A stretch of 64,000 bases of DNA, taken from positions 6,990,001-7,054,000 of the forward strand of contig NZ_JAUSZD010000002.1 of assembly GCF_030817275.1 (NCBI RefSeq), read 5' to 3'. Position 1 is the first letter of the stretch. Each line of letters begins with the position of its first letter. The notes under the pieces are model-generated. The model did not search any database and was not told where the DNA came from. It saw only the letters and a program-made list of their open reading frames with translations. This DNA is from Paenibacillus sp. V4I7. Its GTDB lineage: Bacteria; Bacillota; Bacilli; Paenibacillales; NBRC-103111. The position numbers and the translations under genes were made by a program. Of the stretch, positions 56,153 to 64,000 are shown piece after piece.

Positions 56153-57430
56153 TTAATCTTGCTCACCTAGCAGTGCCCATAAATCAGGATAATTGGTTGC
56201 GTTCAAGCGTTCCAACAGCTCTTCTGGATAATAAACATGATGCTTACCCATTTGGAATCCGCTGATGGACTGCACAATCTCAGATCGATGAGTAATTTCC
56301 GTTAATGTCTCCTTATGATCCAGCAGAAAAATTGGCAAATTGTCATCTGTTTCACCCGGTCTGTACACGTCATAGGATTGATTCGATGGAAAATCAATTT
56401 CCATGTAATAGGTAGGGTCGAATCCGACCTCAGCCATCACTTTTTCCATCAGCTTAATCTGACGTTGACTAGATTCATCAAAGGTGCTGTATTTGTACAA
56501 CTTACGGTCCAAAAACCGTTTACACATATCGCCTAAAATAGGATCTTTCTCATTACTCCAGAAAGCTAGCATCGTCTGCATAACAGACTCATCCAATAGT
56601 AAATAATCTTCCAACGTAATTTTATTCTGAATCAGATGCAAAATAGGCTCAACCATAAATCCAAACGAATAATTTTCTTCGTATAAATGTTTAGCACGCG
56701 CAAAAATCTTGTGCAGCAAAATTTCCGCACTGCGTGTCACAGGATGGAAATATACCTGCCAGTACATTTGATAACGGGACATTAAATAGTCTTCTACAGC
56801 ATGCATGCCGCTTTCCTTAACAACAATGTGCCCCTTATAGGGCCTAATAACACGAAGTATTCGCTCCAGATCGAATGTGCCGTAATTTACACCAGTGAAA
56901 TAGGCGTCACGCAGCAAATAATCCATACGATCTGCATCCAACTGACTCGATACAAGACTAACCACAATTTCTTCACTATACGATTTACAAATAACGCCCG
57001 CCACTTTTTTCGGAAAATCAGGTGACACTCGACTGAGGACTTTGTTCACATCGGTATCTCCAAGGACAATTCTGCACGACCAATCTTCATGTCTCGTTCC
57101 AAAAGCTTTTTCAATGGAATGCGAGAAGGGTCCGTGACCAAGATCATGTAGCAATGCCGCACAAAGGCAGAGTAAACGTTCCTCTTGTGGCCAATCCTCA
57201 TAGTGATTGCGTTCGAATTGTGAAATGATTTTCCGAGTGATTTCATACACACCGAGTGAATGAGAGAATCTACTATGCTCAGCACCATGAAAAGTTAAAT
57301 AAGAGGTGCCTAATTGCCTTATGCGGCGCAATCTCTGAAACTCTCGCGTATTAATTAAATCCCAAATCGTATTGTCCTGCACATAAATATATTTATGAAC
57401 CGGATCTTTAAAAACCTTCTCTTCCTTCAT
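56153..57430 (-). CDS. HD-domain phosphohydrolase, YwfO/SAMHD1-like
   Basis: 425 residues of the HD superfamily close to YwfO and dNTPases: VQDNTIWDLINTREFQRLRR, FHGAEHSRFSHSLGVYEITR, the HD pair in LLHDLGHGPFSHSIEKAFG and VSSQLDADRMDYLLRDAYFT with the distal Asp. Such enzymes hydrolyse dNTPs or nucleotides; substrate not known here. In B. subtilis metS lies between tatD and abrB; here this gene takes its place. Four Spo0A-like boxes lie upstream. Confidence 0.87.
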   Translation of the reverse strand: MKEEKVFKDPVHKYIYVQDNTIWDLINTREFQRLRRIRQLGTSYLTFHGAEHSRFSHSLGVYEITRKIISQFERNHYEDWPQEERLLCLCAALLHDLGHGPFSHSIEKAFGTRHEDWSCRIVLGDTDVNKVLSRVSPDFPKKVAGVICKSYSEEIVVSLVSSQLDADRMDYLLRDAYFTGVNYGTFDLERILRVIRPYKGHIVVKESGMHAVEDYLMSRYQMYWQVYFHPVTRSAEILLHKIFARAKHLYEENYSFGFMVEPILHLIQNKITLEDYLLLDESVMQTMLAFWSNEKDPILGDMCKRFLDRKLYKYSTFDESSQRQIKLMEKVMAEVGFDPTYYMEIDFPSNQSYDVYRPGETDDNLPIFLLDHKETLTEITHRSEIVQSISGFQMGKHHVYYPEELLERLNATNYPDLWALLGEQD

Positions 57431-57467
57431 CCATTCACAACCTCTCTCTTTAGCAAATTTAAATTAT

Positions 57468-57516
57468 TTCGACAGTTCTCTTCGTTACTTCGACACGTTT
57501 GTCGCATTATGTCGAA
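57468..57516. promoter_or_regulatory. Cluster of Spo0A boxes upstream of the HD gene
   Basis: Perfect TGTCGAA heptamers at 57468-57474 (minus), 57489-57495 (minus) and 57510-57516 (plus), with TGTCGCA at 57500-57506 (plus). The perfect boxes are exactly 21 bases apart, two helical turns. The rest of 57431-57700 has no gene. Confidence 0.7.
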
Positions 57517-57701
57517 TTGCAAATTCCAATTTATCAGTCTTACTAGGCTAACCTTTATCTTCGTAATTTTAAACTTTTTTAGGAAGACACACGTAATATA
57601 TTCCTTACATCTCCTTATTCTGCTTGGTTTTTCTGATATTTTAAACAGAAACTACATTTAAATTTTTTTTGAATAACTTACTTTAATAGTCGAAAATATG
57701 G

Positions 57702-57751
57702 TTGACTATTTTGGGAATCGTTGGTATCATAAAGCAAGAAGATATGTCGAA
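57702..57751 (+). promoter_or_regulatory. abrB promoter with Spo0A boxes
   Basis: TTGACT (57702-57707), 17-bp spacer, TATCAT (57725-57730). A perfect Spo0A box TGTCGAA lies at 57745-57751, just downstream of the expected start, and AGTCGAA at 57688-57694 just upstream. Repression by Spo0A-P from a downstream box is how abrB is controlled in B. subtilis. Confidence 0.75.
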
Positions 57752-57801
57752 ACATGACGATATTGATAAATTTTTGATAAAATCGAAAGGGGTTTATATA
57801 T

Positions 57802-58056
57802 ATGATGAAATCTACGGGAATTGTAAGAAAAGTTGACGAATTGGGTCGCGTTGTTATTCCAATCGAGTTGCGCCGCACATTGGGTATTGGTGAAAAAGAC
57901 GCTTTGGAGATTTATGTAGATGGCGAGCGCATCATGTTGAAGAAATATGAGCCTGCTTGTATCTTCTGTGGTAATGCTGAAAACGTATCTTACTTCAAAG
58001 GAAAAATTGTTTGTCATATTTGTTTAGCAGAAATGCCAACACCTGTGACAAAATAA
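57802..58056 (+). CDS. abrB: Transition-state regulator AbrB with a cysteine-rich tail
   Basis: DNA-binding regulator that represses post-exponential genes. The N-terminal half is a swapped-hairpin domain almost as in B. subtilis (MKSTGIVRKVDELGRVVIPI, LRRTLGIGEKDALEIYVDGE). The C-terminal half is unlike AbrB of Bacillus and carries two CXXC motifs (CIFCGN and CHICLA), a likely zinc ribbon. 84 residues. Start at the first of two ATG codons after AAAGGGG. Confidence 0.93.
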   Translation: MMKSTGIVRKVDELGRVVIPIELRRTLGIGEKDALEIYVDGERIMLKKYEPACIFCGNAENVSYFKGKIVCHICLAEMPTPVTK

Positions 58057-58125
58057 GAAAAGTAGTATATAATAGAAGTAGCACTTATCCTATTGGTAAT
58101 TCTAACCTTTTTCATATCTCCTTTA

Positions 58126-58170
58126 ATCTCTAATTTGTTGGCTTCGGCCACGAATTAGAGATCTTTTTTT
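58126..58170 (+). terminator. Terminator of abrB
   Basis: ATCTCTAATT...GGC-TTCG-GCC...AATTAGAGAT stem followed by CTTTTTTT on the plus strand, 70 bases after abrB. Confidence 0.9.
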
Positions 58171-58225
58171 GTCCGGAGAATGATATAACGGAGAGTGTGG
58201 CGGGAACGCTGCACTTCCCGCGGCT

Positions 58226-59113
58226 TTAGCGCTCGAGCAGTGCATTGTAAACATCGCGCTTGGAAAGCCCACGATCGCTCGCGACCAACTTCAGTGCATC
58301 CTTACGATCACTTCCGCTTTGCTCGTAGTGCTCAACATGCTCCCCTAGCGTCATCGCCTCCCACCAGCCATCAGCTGCTTCGCGGACTGCCTTCTCCGAG
58401 GCGCCTTCGGCGATCACGCAGTACTCGCCCTGAGGCGGGTACTGCTCTAAGTGCGCGAGGCACTCTGCGATAGTACCCCGCAGGAACTCCTCGTACCGCT
58501 TCGTCAGCTCGCGGGCGAGACATACCCGGCGCTCCACCCCCCACACTTCCGCCATGCGGGTAAGTGTTTTCTCTACACGGTGCGGCGATTCATAGAACAG
58601 CAGCGTATCCTGCGCATGCTGCAGCCCTTCAAGCACCTTCGTCTGATCCTTTTTCTCCCGGGGGAGAAACCCGACGAAGGCGAAACGCTCTGTCGGCAAG
58701 CCTGATGCAATCAGCGCCGACAGGGCCGCATTCGCGCCGGGGATAGGCACCACCGGCACGCTCTGCTCTACGGCCATCCTCACCAGGTCATAACCTGGAT
58801 CGGAGATGGCCGGCAGCCCTGCATCGCTGACTAGCGCGATGCTCTGCCCTTCAAGCAGCAAGCGGACGAGTTCGGGTCCGCTTGCTTGCTTGTTGTGTTC
58901 GTGATAGCTGACGAGTCGCGTAGCGACCTCGAAGTGCGTCAGCAGTTTGCGTGTTTGCCGCGTGTCCTCAGCGGCAATCATGCTCACTTCCTTCAGGGTG
59001 CGAATCGCACGGAAGGTCATATCTTCTAGGTTGCCTATCGGTGTGGCAACCAGGTATAGCGTGCCAACGCCGCTTCCATCCTCGCGATAGCTCTTTTGCA
59101 CATTCAAGCTCAC
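58226..59113 (-). CDS. rsmI: 16S rRNA (cytidine-1402-2'-O)-methyltransferase RsmI
   Basis: SAM-dependent tetrapyrrole-methylase-fold enzyme acting on 16S rRNA. 295 residues: GTLYLVATPIGNLEDMTFRA, AAEDTRQTRKLLTHF, LVSDAGLPAISDPGYDLV, VPIPGANAALSALIASGLP, FVGFLPREKKDQ and YESPHRVEKTL. I chose GTG at 59113, seven bases after AGAGGGA; the longer frame starts with GTG at 59131 and lacks a site. The gene is richer in GC than its surroundings. Confidence 0.92.
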   Translation of the reverse strand: MSLNVQKSYREDGSGVGTLYLVATPIGNLEDMTFRAIRTLKEVSMIAAEDTRQTRKLLTHFEVATRLVSYHEHNKQASGPELVRLLLEGQSIALVSDAGLPAISDPGYDLVRMAVEQSVPVVPIPGANAALSALIASGLPTERFAFVGFLPREKKDQTKVLEGLQHAQDTLLFYESPHRVEKTLTRMAEVWGVERRVCLARELTKRYEEFLRGTIAECLAHLEQYPPQGEYCVIAEGASEKAVREAADGWWEAMTLGEHVEHYEQSGSDRKDALKLVASDRGLSKRDVYNALLER

Positions 59114-59198
59114 TGTTAGTTCCCTCTTCACTTTTTATGATTATCTTACGAAGTTACGATAATTAAATAATACTTACGCATATGTTGTTATTTTTTTC

Positions 59199-59253
59199 TA
59201 CGAAAATTCTAAGATTATGCTTACGTAGCTAGATTTCTTACGAAAACTCTAAG
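59199..59253. repeat. Direct repeat TACGAAAAYTCTAAG
   Basis: Two 15-base copies 40 bases apart (59199-59213 and 59239-59253, one mismatch). The second overlaps the last codons of yabB, so the first looks like a duplicated gene end in the AT-rich gap before rsmI. Confidence 0.6.
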
Positions 59254-59999
59254 GAGCTTCTGCCCCCGTAGTAAATTTCTTTCAGTTCTTTACTGTACTC
59301 TTGATTCTCATCATAAACAATAAGCGGCGGTAAGGTACGGATCTCTGGCTTTCCATCCTTCATTCCCTCGATCAACACCATCATTGCTTCTTCCCCAGCA
59401 CGTGCGTGCACATAGCGAATGCGTTTCGGTTCAAGACGATATTGCCTCATTAAGCAGCAGATATCGATTAAACGCGTAGCCCTGTGGACCATCGCCACCT
59501 TACCGCCAGCCTTCACCAGCTTTGCGCTCGCCGCAATGACATCTTCCAAGTTGCAATATATTTCATGACGAGCCGCAGCGAAATGCTCATTGGCGTTCTG
59601 CTCACCGTTAGGCACAGGCAGATAGGGAGGGTTCACCGTTACGGCATCAAATTGGCCATGACCTAAGGTTTCGTGAATGTTCTTCAGATCCCCCTGGAGC
59701 ATATGTAACTGGTCCTCTAATCCATTAATCTCTGCATTGCGAACCGCCATATCCGCGAGCCGCTCTTGAATTTCAACACCCCAAATCTCAGCGCGTGTCC
59801 GCGTTGTTAAGAGCAGGGGGACGACCCCATTGCCAGTACATAAATCAATCATGCGCCCCTTGGGAGCCACACTGCAGAACCGGCCTAGCAGGACGGCATC
59901 TAGTGAAAAGCTGAACACTTCATCACTTTGAATTATTTTCAAATCATACGTCAATAAATCATCAATTCGTTCGGTAGGTCGTAACTGTACTTGCTTCAT
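59238..59999 (-). CDS. yabB: tRNA (adenine-N6) methyltransferase-like protein YabB (TrmN6 family)
   Basis: 253-residue class I SAM methyltransferase: GRMIDLCTGNGVVPLLLTTR (SAM loop), EIQERLADMAVRNAEINGLE and the adenine-N6 motif VTVNPPYLPVPNGE. The E. coli homologue TrmN6 modifies A37 of tRNA-Val; the exact target here is inferred. ATG after GGAGA. Position between yabA and rsmI as in B. subtilis. Confidence 0.88.
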   Translation of the reverse strand: MKQVQLRPTERIDDLLTYDLKIIQSDEVFSFSLDAVLLGRFCSVAPKGRMIDLCTGNGVVPLLLTTRTRAEIWGVEIQERLADMAVRNAEINGLEDQLHMLQGDLKNIHETLGHGQFDAVTVNPPYLPVPNGEQNANEHFAAARHEIYCNLEDVIAASAKLVKAGGKVAMVHRATRLIDICCLMRQYRLEPKRIRYVHARAGEEAMMVLIEGMKDGKPEIRTLPPLIVYDENQEYSKELKEIYYGGRSSLEFS

Positions 60000-60080
60000 A
60001 CGTATTCTCCGTCATTTCCTTTCGGGTCTGCTTATTATGGAAAAAAACCGTAAGGCATACACCCCTACGGTCAAAATCAC

Positions 60081-60422
60081 TTATTTATTTAAAAAGGATA
60101 AGCAAAACAAACAATCTCCCTCGGTCCGAAGGTGTCCATAATATACATTGCAAATATGAAAACCTTCATTATACAAGCGAGTCAAATTATCATAACCTGC
60201 TCCAGGTAACGGAAGTGGTTCCTCCGCCTCTCCTACAGGCTGCTCGACAATTGTTTCCTCTTGTCGGATCAGTTTGCGGAGCTGCTGATTTTCTATGCTT
60301 AATCTCTTATTTTCTTCGATGAGGTTAATAATTTGTTTCTTTAAGGCACCCAACTCGGCATAAGTGGCACCCATTCGTTCTTCGATCCCATCTATTTGTC
60401 CAAAAATATCTTGTTTATCCAC
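60081..60422 (-). CDS. yabA: Replication initiation control protein YabA
   Basis: Negative regulator of initiation that bridges DnaA and the sliding clamp. 113 residues: a long N-terminal coiled coil (about 1-60, EENKRLSIENQQLRKLIRQE), an acidic linker and a C-terminal zinc domain with HIC and CLFC (GFHICNVYYGHLR, DCLFCLSF). The start is GTG at 60422 after AGAGGTGA; a further upstream ATG at 60446 has no site. Confidence 0.93.
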   Translation of the reverse strand: MDKQDIFGQIDGIEERMGATYAELGALKKQIINLIEENKRLSIENQQLRKLIRQEETIVEQPVGEAEEPLPLPGAGYDNLTRLYNEGFHICNVYYGHLRTEGDCLFCLSFLNK

Positions 60423-60481
60423 GCTTTCACCTCTAGTGCCATGCATGCTTACTGGCCAGCGCCTCCTTGGATACTATGCCT

Positions 60482-61285
60482 CTACTCTTGTTCAACTACA
60501 TCATCGAAAGGTAAATCAAGTGCTTTACCAAGGTCAAACAATTGAACCTTAGCTGTACGTTCTTTGATATTCAATCCAAGTACTTTACCATTCCCAAAAG
60601 AAGTGATTACTTGTCTACCTACAGTTGGCAGTGAATCCTTCGCGCTCTCGTAGTTATCATGTTCATATTTCAAACAACACATTAACCGTCCGCATAATCC
60701 CGAAATTTTCGTTGGGTTAAGTGACAAGTTCTGGTCTTTCGCCATCTTAATGGATACGGGTTCGAAATCACCTAAGAACGAGGAACAGCATAGAATTCGC
60801 CCACACGGACCTATACCTCCAAGCATCTTCGCTTCATCCCGTACGCCAATTTGACGCAGTTCAATTCTGGTCCGGAAAATACTCGCCAAATCCTTCACGA
60901 GTTCGCGGAAATCAACGCGCCCTTCAGCCGTAAAATAAAAAATAATTTTATTACGATCAAAGGTATACTCTACGTCTACGAGCTTCATCTTAAGACTATG
61001 GTCTTTAATTTTCTCGTGACACGTTTGGAACGCATCTTTGGCTGCTTTCTTATTTTCTTCAACTAAATCAGCATCTGAGTCATCCGCAATGCGAATCACC
61101 TTTTTGAGAGGAAGAACGACGTCATTTTCTTTGACAATCTTCTTTCCAACGACAACCTTGCCGTATTCAACTCCGCGAGCGGTTTCAACAATTACGGCAC
61201 TTTCTTTCTCAATTGGCAAATCAATCGGATCAAAATAATATATTTTACCCGCTTTCTTGAAGCGGACACCAACTACCGAATACAT
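60482..61285 (-). CDS. ricT: RicT (YaaT), PSP1-domain Fe-S protein
   Basis: Part of the RicA-RicF-RicT complex that supports RNase Y processing, sporulation and competence. 267 residues with a PSP1 C-terminal-type domain and cysteines of the Fe-S site: GPCGRILCCSSFLGDF and GLCGRLMCCLKYEHDNY. The start lies one base after the holB stop. Position and order match B. subtilis yaaT. Confidence 0.94.
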   Translation of the reverse strand: MYSVVGVRFKKAGKIYYFDPIDLPIEKESAVIVETARGVEYGKVVVGKKIVKENDVVLPLKKVIRIADDSDADLVEENKKAAKDAFQTCHEKIKDHSLKMKLVDVEYTFDRNKIIFYFTAEGRVDFRELVKDLASIFRTRIELRQIGVRDEAKMLGGIGPCGRILCCSSFLGDFEPVSIKMAKDQNLSLNPTKISGLCGRLMCCLKYEHDNYESAKDSLPTVGRQVITSFGNGKVLGLNIKERTAKVQLFDLGKALDLPFDDVVEQE

Positions 61286-61286
61286 C

Positions 61287-62264
61287 TTACACCCCCTGCA
61301 TCTCCACGAGCATTTTCTCTATAACCAGCTGAGAATTGGCGTTGAAACGCAGTCGTTTTTGTAGATCTACGGCTTGCTCCATCATACGCACCCATACTGA
61401 GACATCCCGGCTGAACGCGAGGGAGTTCATCCAGTCCAGCTGATCATTATAAACAAGCTTATCTTTGCGCTCCAGGCGCAACTGCACCATATCTTTAAAC
61501 CAGAGAATCAATAAATCGAAAAGACTCGACATATGATCCGCTAGCTCCGTTTTTACAATCCGTTGCTGTACCGTAATCATTGAAGTAGGAAAACGTGTGA
61601 GCGTCTCCTTAGCTAATTGTAACACTACGGTTCTCATTTCTGCAAACCAATTCGCAGCAATTAAATCCCTAGCTGCTTGCAATCCTGCCGTTAAATGTGT
61701 GGCGGGCTGCACAAGCGACGCAGGATGACCCTCTTGTAAAAGCGTCAAGACCATTTGCTCACGCGGCATTGGCGTGAAATTAATCCACTGTGCCCTCGAT
61801 TGAATCGTTGGCAGCAGGGCATTGCCATTCTCTGTAATGAGAATCGCGACCACACGTGAGGTCGGCTCTTCTAGAAACTTCAACAAGCTATTAGCAGCCT
61901 GCACCGTCATTTTATCTGCATGATACAGGATATAAATTTTAGTTCCGGAGGCTGTGGCACGGTAAGCAAACTCCTTTTGCAGCTCACGAATCTGCTCGAT
62001 CTTAATCGAAGCTCCATCTGGCGTAACCATATGTAGATCCGGATGATTACGATGCTCGACCTTACGGCATTCCAAACATTCACCACATGCCTCATCGATC
62101 CCGTGCTGGCAGTAGATAGCTTTAGCCAAAGCAATGGCCATCTCCGAGCGTCCAGTTCCTACTGGCCCACTAAAAATATAGGCGTGAGACAGCTTGTCTT
62201 GCCGCAGCCCGTTCTGCAGAAGCTGCTTAGCCGCTGTTTGACCCGGTATGGCTTGAAAGGACAT
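61287..62264 (-). CDS. holB: DNA polymerase III delta-prime subunit
   Basis: Clamp-loader subunit. 325 residues: AAA-type P-loop region SGPVGTGRSEMAIALAKAI, zinc site CQHGIDEACGECLECRKVEH, and KIYILYHADKMTVQAANSLLKFLEEP, ALLPTIQSRAQW. The Walker A lysine is Arg here (GTGRS), in line with a subunit that need not hydrolyse ATP. ATG with GGAG. Confidence 0.93.
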   Translation of the reverse strand: MSFQAIPGQTAAKQLLQNGLRQDKLSHAYIFSGPVGTGRSEMAIALAKAIYCQHGIDEACGECLECRKVEHRNHPDLHMVTPDGASIKIEQIRELQKEFAYRATASGTKIYILYHADKMTVQAANSLLKFLEEPTSRVVAILITENGNALLPTIQSRAQWINFTPMPREQMVLTLLQEGHPASLVQPATHLTAGLQAARDLIAANWFAEMRTVVLQLAKETLTRFPTSMITVQQRIVKTELADHMSSLFDLLILWFKDMVQLRLERKDKLVYNDQLDWMNSLAFSRDVSVWVRMMEQAVDLQKRLRFNANSQLVIEKMLVEMQGV

Positions 62265-62368
62265 TAGAAATACGCTCCATCCCGAGGATAAACGGCTACA
62301 CTGTCCTTCCAGGACGAGTGCGTTTACCCAGAAATATATATAGCGTGAAACAACTATTTTCTTATATT

Positions 62369-62815
62369 TTAAAATAACAAGTTAATCAGCATCCCTCGGA
62401 TTTCTCCGATTTTGTGCAAAATTTCGATTCGACCCTGCTCATTTTCTAGCAATTCATCTGCTAAGGAAAGCAGCTCTAGATCGATTTCTTCCAAAAGCTT
62501 ATATCGTTTCGAACGGCCGCGACGATCCCAACCCTTCGTATCTCTTAAATTGACACCACGGCGAGCGGTTTCCTCTAAAAACTGCTTAATCAGTAGCTTG
62601 TATTGCAGAAGTTCTCTCACCGTCATTGCCCGCGACAGACGATCGCCTTGCAGCGTAATTTGCTGCACCATCTTGGATAATTGCTCCTGCGTAAATTTCT
62701 CATCCTGCTGCTGCATAATGTCAGAGAAATTCCGGGGGGCCATCTGTGGCGGCGGGACGTTCTCATTCACTTTGACGTTCTTACCGATGGGCTGCCACCC
62801 CGGATTAATTTTCAA
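62369..62815 (-). CDS. yaaR: YaaR family protein (DUF327)
   Basis: 148 residues, soluble and largely helical and charged (LSKMVQQITLQGDRLSRAMT, YKLLIKQFLEETARRGVN, RRGRSKRYKLLEEIDLELLS). Family of unknown function found between darA and holB in Bacillales. The start is TTG at 62815 with a modest AAGGA site; no ATG fits the alignment. Confidence 0.87.
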   Translation of the reverse strand: MKINPGWQPIGKNVKVNENVPPPQMAPRNFSDIMQQQDEKFTQEQLSKMVQQITLQGDRLSRAMTVRELLQYKLLIKQFLEETARRGVNLRDTKGWDRRGRSKRYKLLEEIDLELLSLADELLENEQGRIEILHKIGEIRGMLINLLF

Positions 62816-62848
62816 GACGCATCCATCCTTGTGTATGTCTGATTGAAC

Positions 62849-63884
<1,036 letters not shown>

Positions 63885-63924
63885 GCTTCCTCCTGCATGC
63901 TGCTTTACCAGATCATATAATGGT

Positions 63925-63999
63925 TTATGTGTATATCTTTAGCTTTTGTGTCTGCCCAAATTCTGTTCCTTGAAACTTGATTCCGTTTGCAGCCAATTG
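63925..63999 (-). CDS. C-terminal end of an unidentified protein, perhaps an Orn/Lys/Arg decarboxylase
   Basis: 24 codons open to the window edge, ending LAANGIKFQGTEFGQTQKL then KIYT and TAA at 63925, 40 bases before tmk. The FQG-plus-beta ending resembles the C terminus of PLP decarboxylases of the YaaO/SpeA group, which sit upstream of tmk in many Bacillales. The fragment is too short for a firm call. Confidence 0.4.
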   Translation of the reverse strand, partial: QLAANGIKFQGTEFGQTQKLKIYT

Positions 64000-64000
64000 C

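Overview
This window comes from an endospore-forming Firmicute of the Paenibacillus type. The gene order lysS, dusB, yazB, folKBP, pabCAB, cysK, yacD, hslO, coaX, ftsH, hpt, tilS, yabT, yabS, spoIIE, yabR, divIC, yabQ, yabP, rqcP, mazG, yabM, spoVT, mfd, fin, spoVC, ctc, glmU, spoVG, ridA, purR, ispE, sspF, veg, yabG, rsmA, rnmV, yabE, tatD, abrB, rsmI, yabB, yabA, ricT, holB, yaaR, darA, tmk matches the origin-proximal region of Bacillales, read here backwards. Almost all genes are on the minus strand. The exceptions are one small gene (42131), an EcsAB-like ABC transporter (53371-55343) and abrB (57802). Insertion of nadABC, HU, prsA and a YwfO-like HD gene into this order, and the AbrB with a cysteine-rich tail, point to Paenibacillus rather than Bacillus. 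No tRNA, rRNA, CRISPR array, IS element or prophage was seen.

Layout: 1-8610 holds translation and cofactor genes (lysS, greA, dusB), the folate/p-aminobenzoate operon and cysK. 8724-14899 holds yacD, hslO, coaX and the NAD genes nadC-nadB-nadA. 15112-20836 holds ftsH, hpt, tilS and the yabT/yabS kinase/VWA pair. 20992-25771 is an inserted cell-surface island made of an LPXTG adhesin, a secreted transglutaminase-like protein behind a c-di-GMP riboswitch, and a sortase. 26057-41316 holds sporulation, division and repair genes (spoIIE, divIC, yabPQ, rqcP, hup, mazG, yabM, spoVT, prsA, mfd, fin). 41448-52609 runs from spoVC to yabE and includes an SspF protein with a long disordered tail, a frameshifted yabG and a c-di-AMP riboswitch. 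53371-64000 holds the ABC transporter, tatD, the HD gene, abrB, rsmI, and the yabB-yabA-ricT-holB-yaaR-darA-tmk cluster.

Two second-messenger systems are visible. A c-di-GMP-I aptamer precedes the transglutaminase gene, next to a sortase and its likely substrate. A ydaO-type c-di-AMP aptamer with terminator precedes yabE, and the c-di-AMP receptor DarA is encoded 10 kb away. Sporulation control is also readable: a spoIIE promoter with 21-bp spacing and Spo0A-like boxes, a sigma-H promoter for spoVG, and a cluster of Spo0A boxes between abrB and the HD gene.

The least explained signals are a set of 17-bp palindromes (GTTGYA-N5-TRCAAC) spaced by whole helical turns upstream of mazG, with a fifth copy 17 kb away; the Q/N/S/T/Y-rich tail on SspF; and the make-up and control of the surface island.
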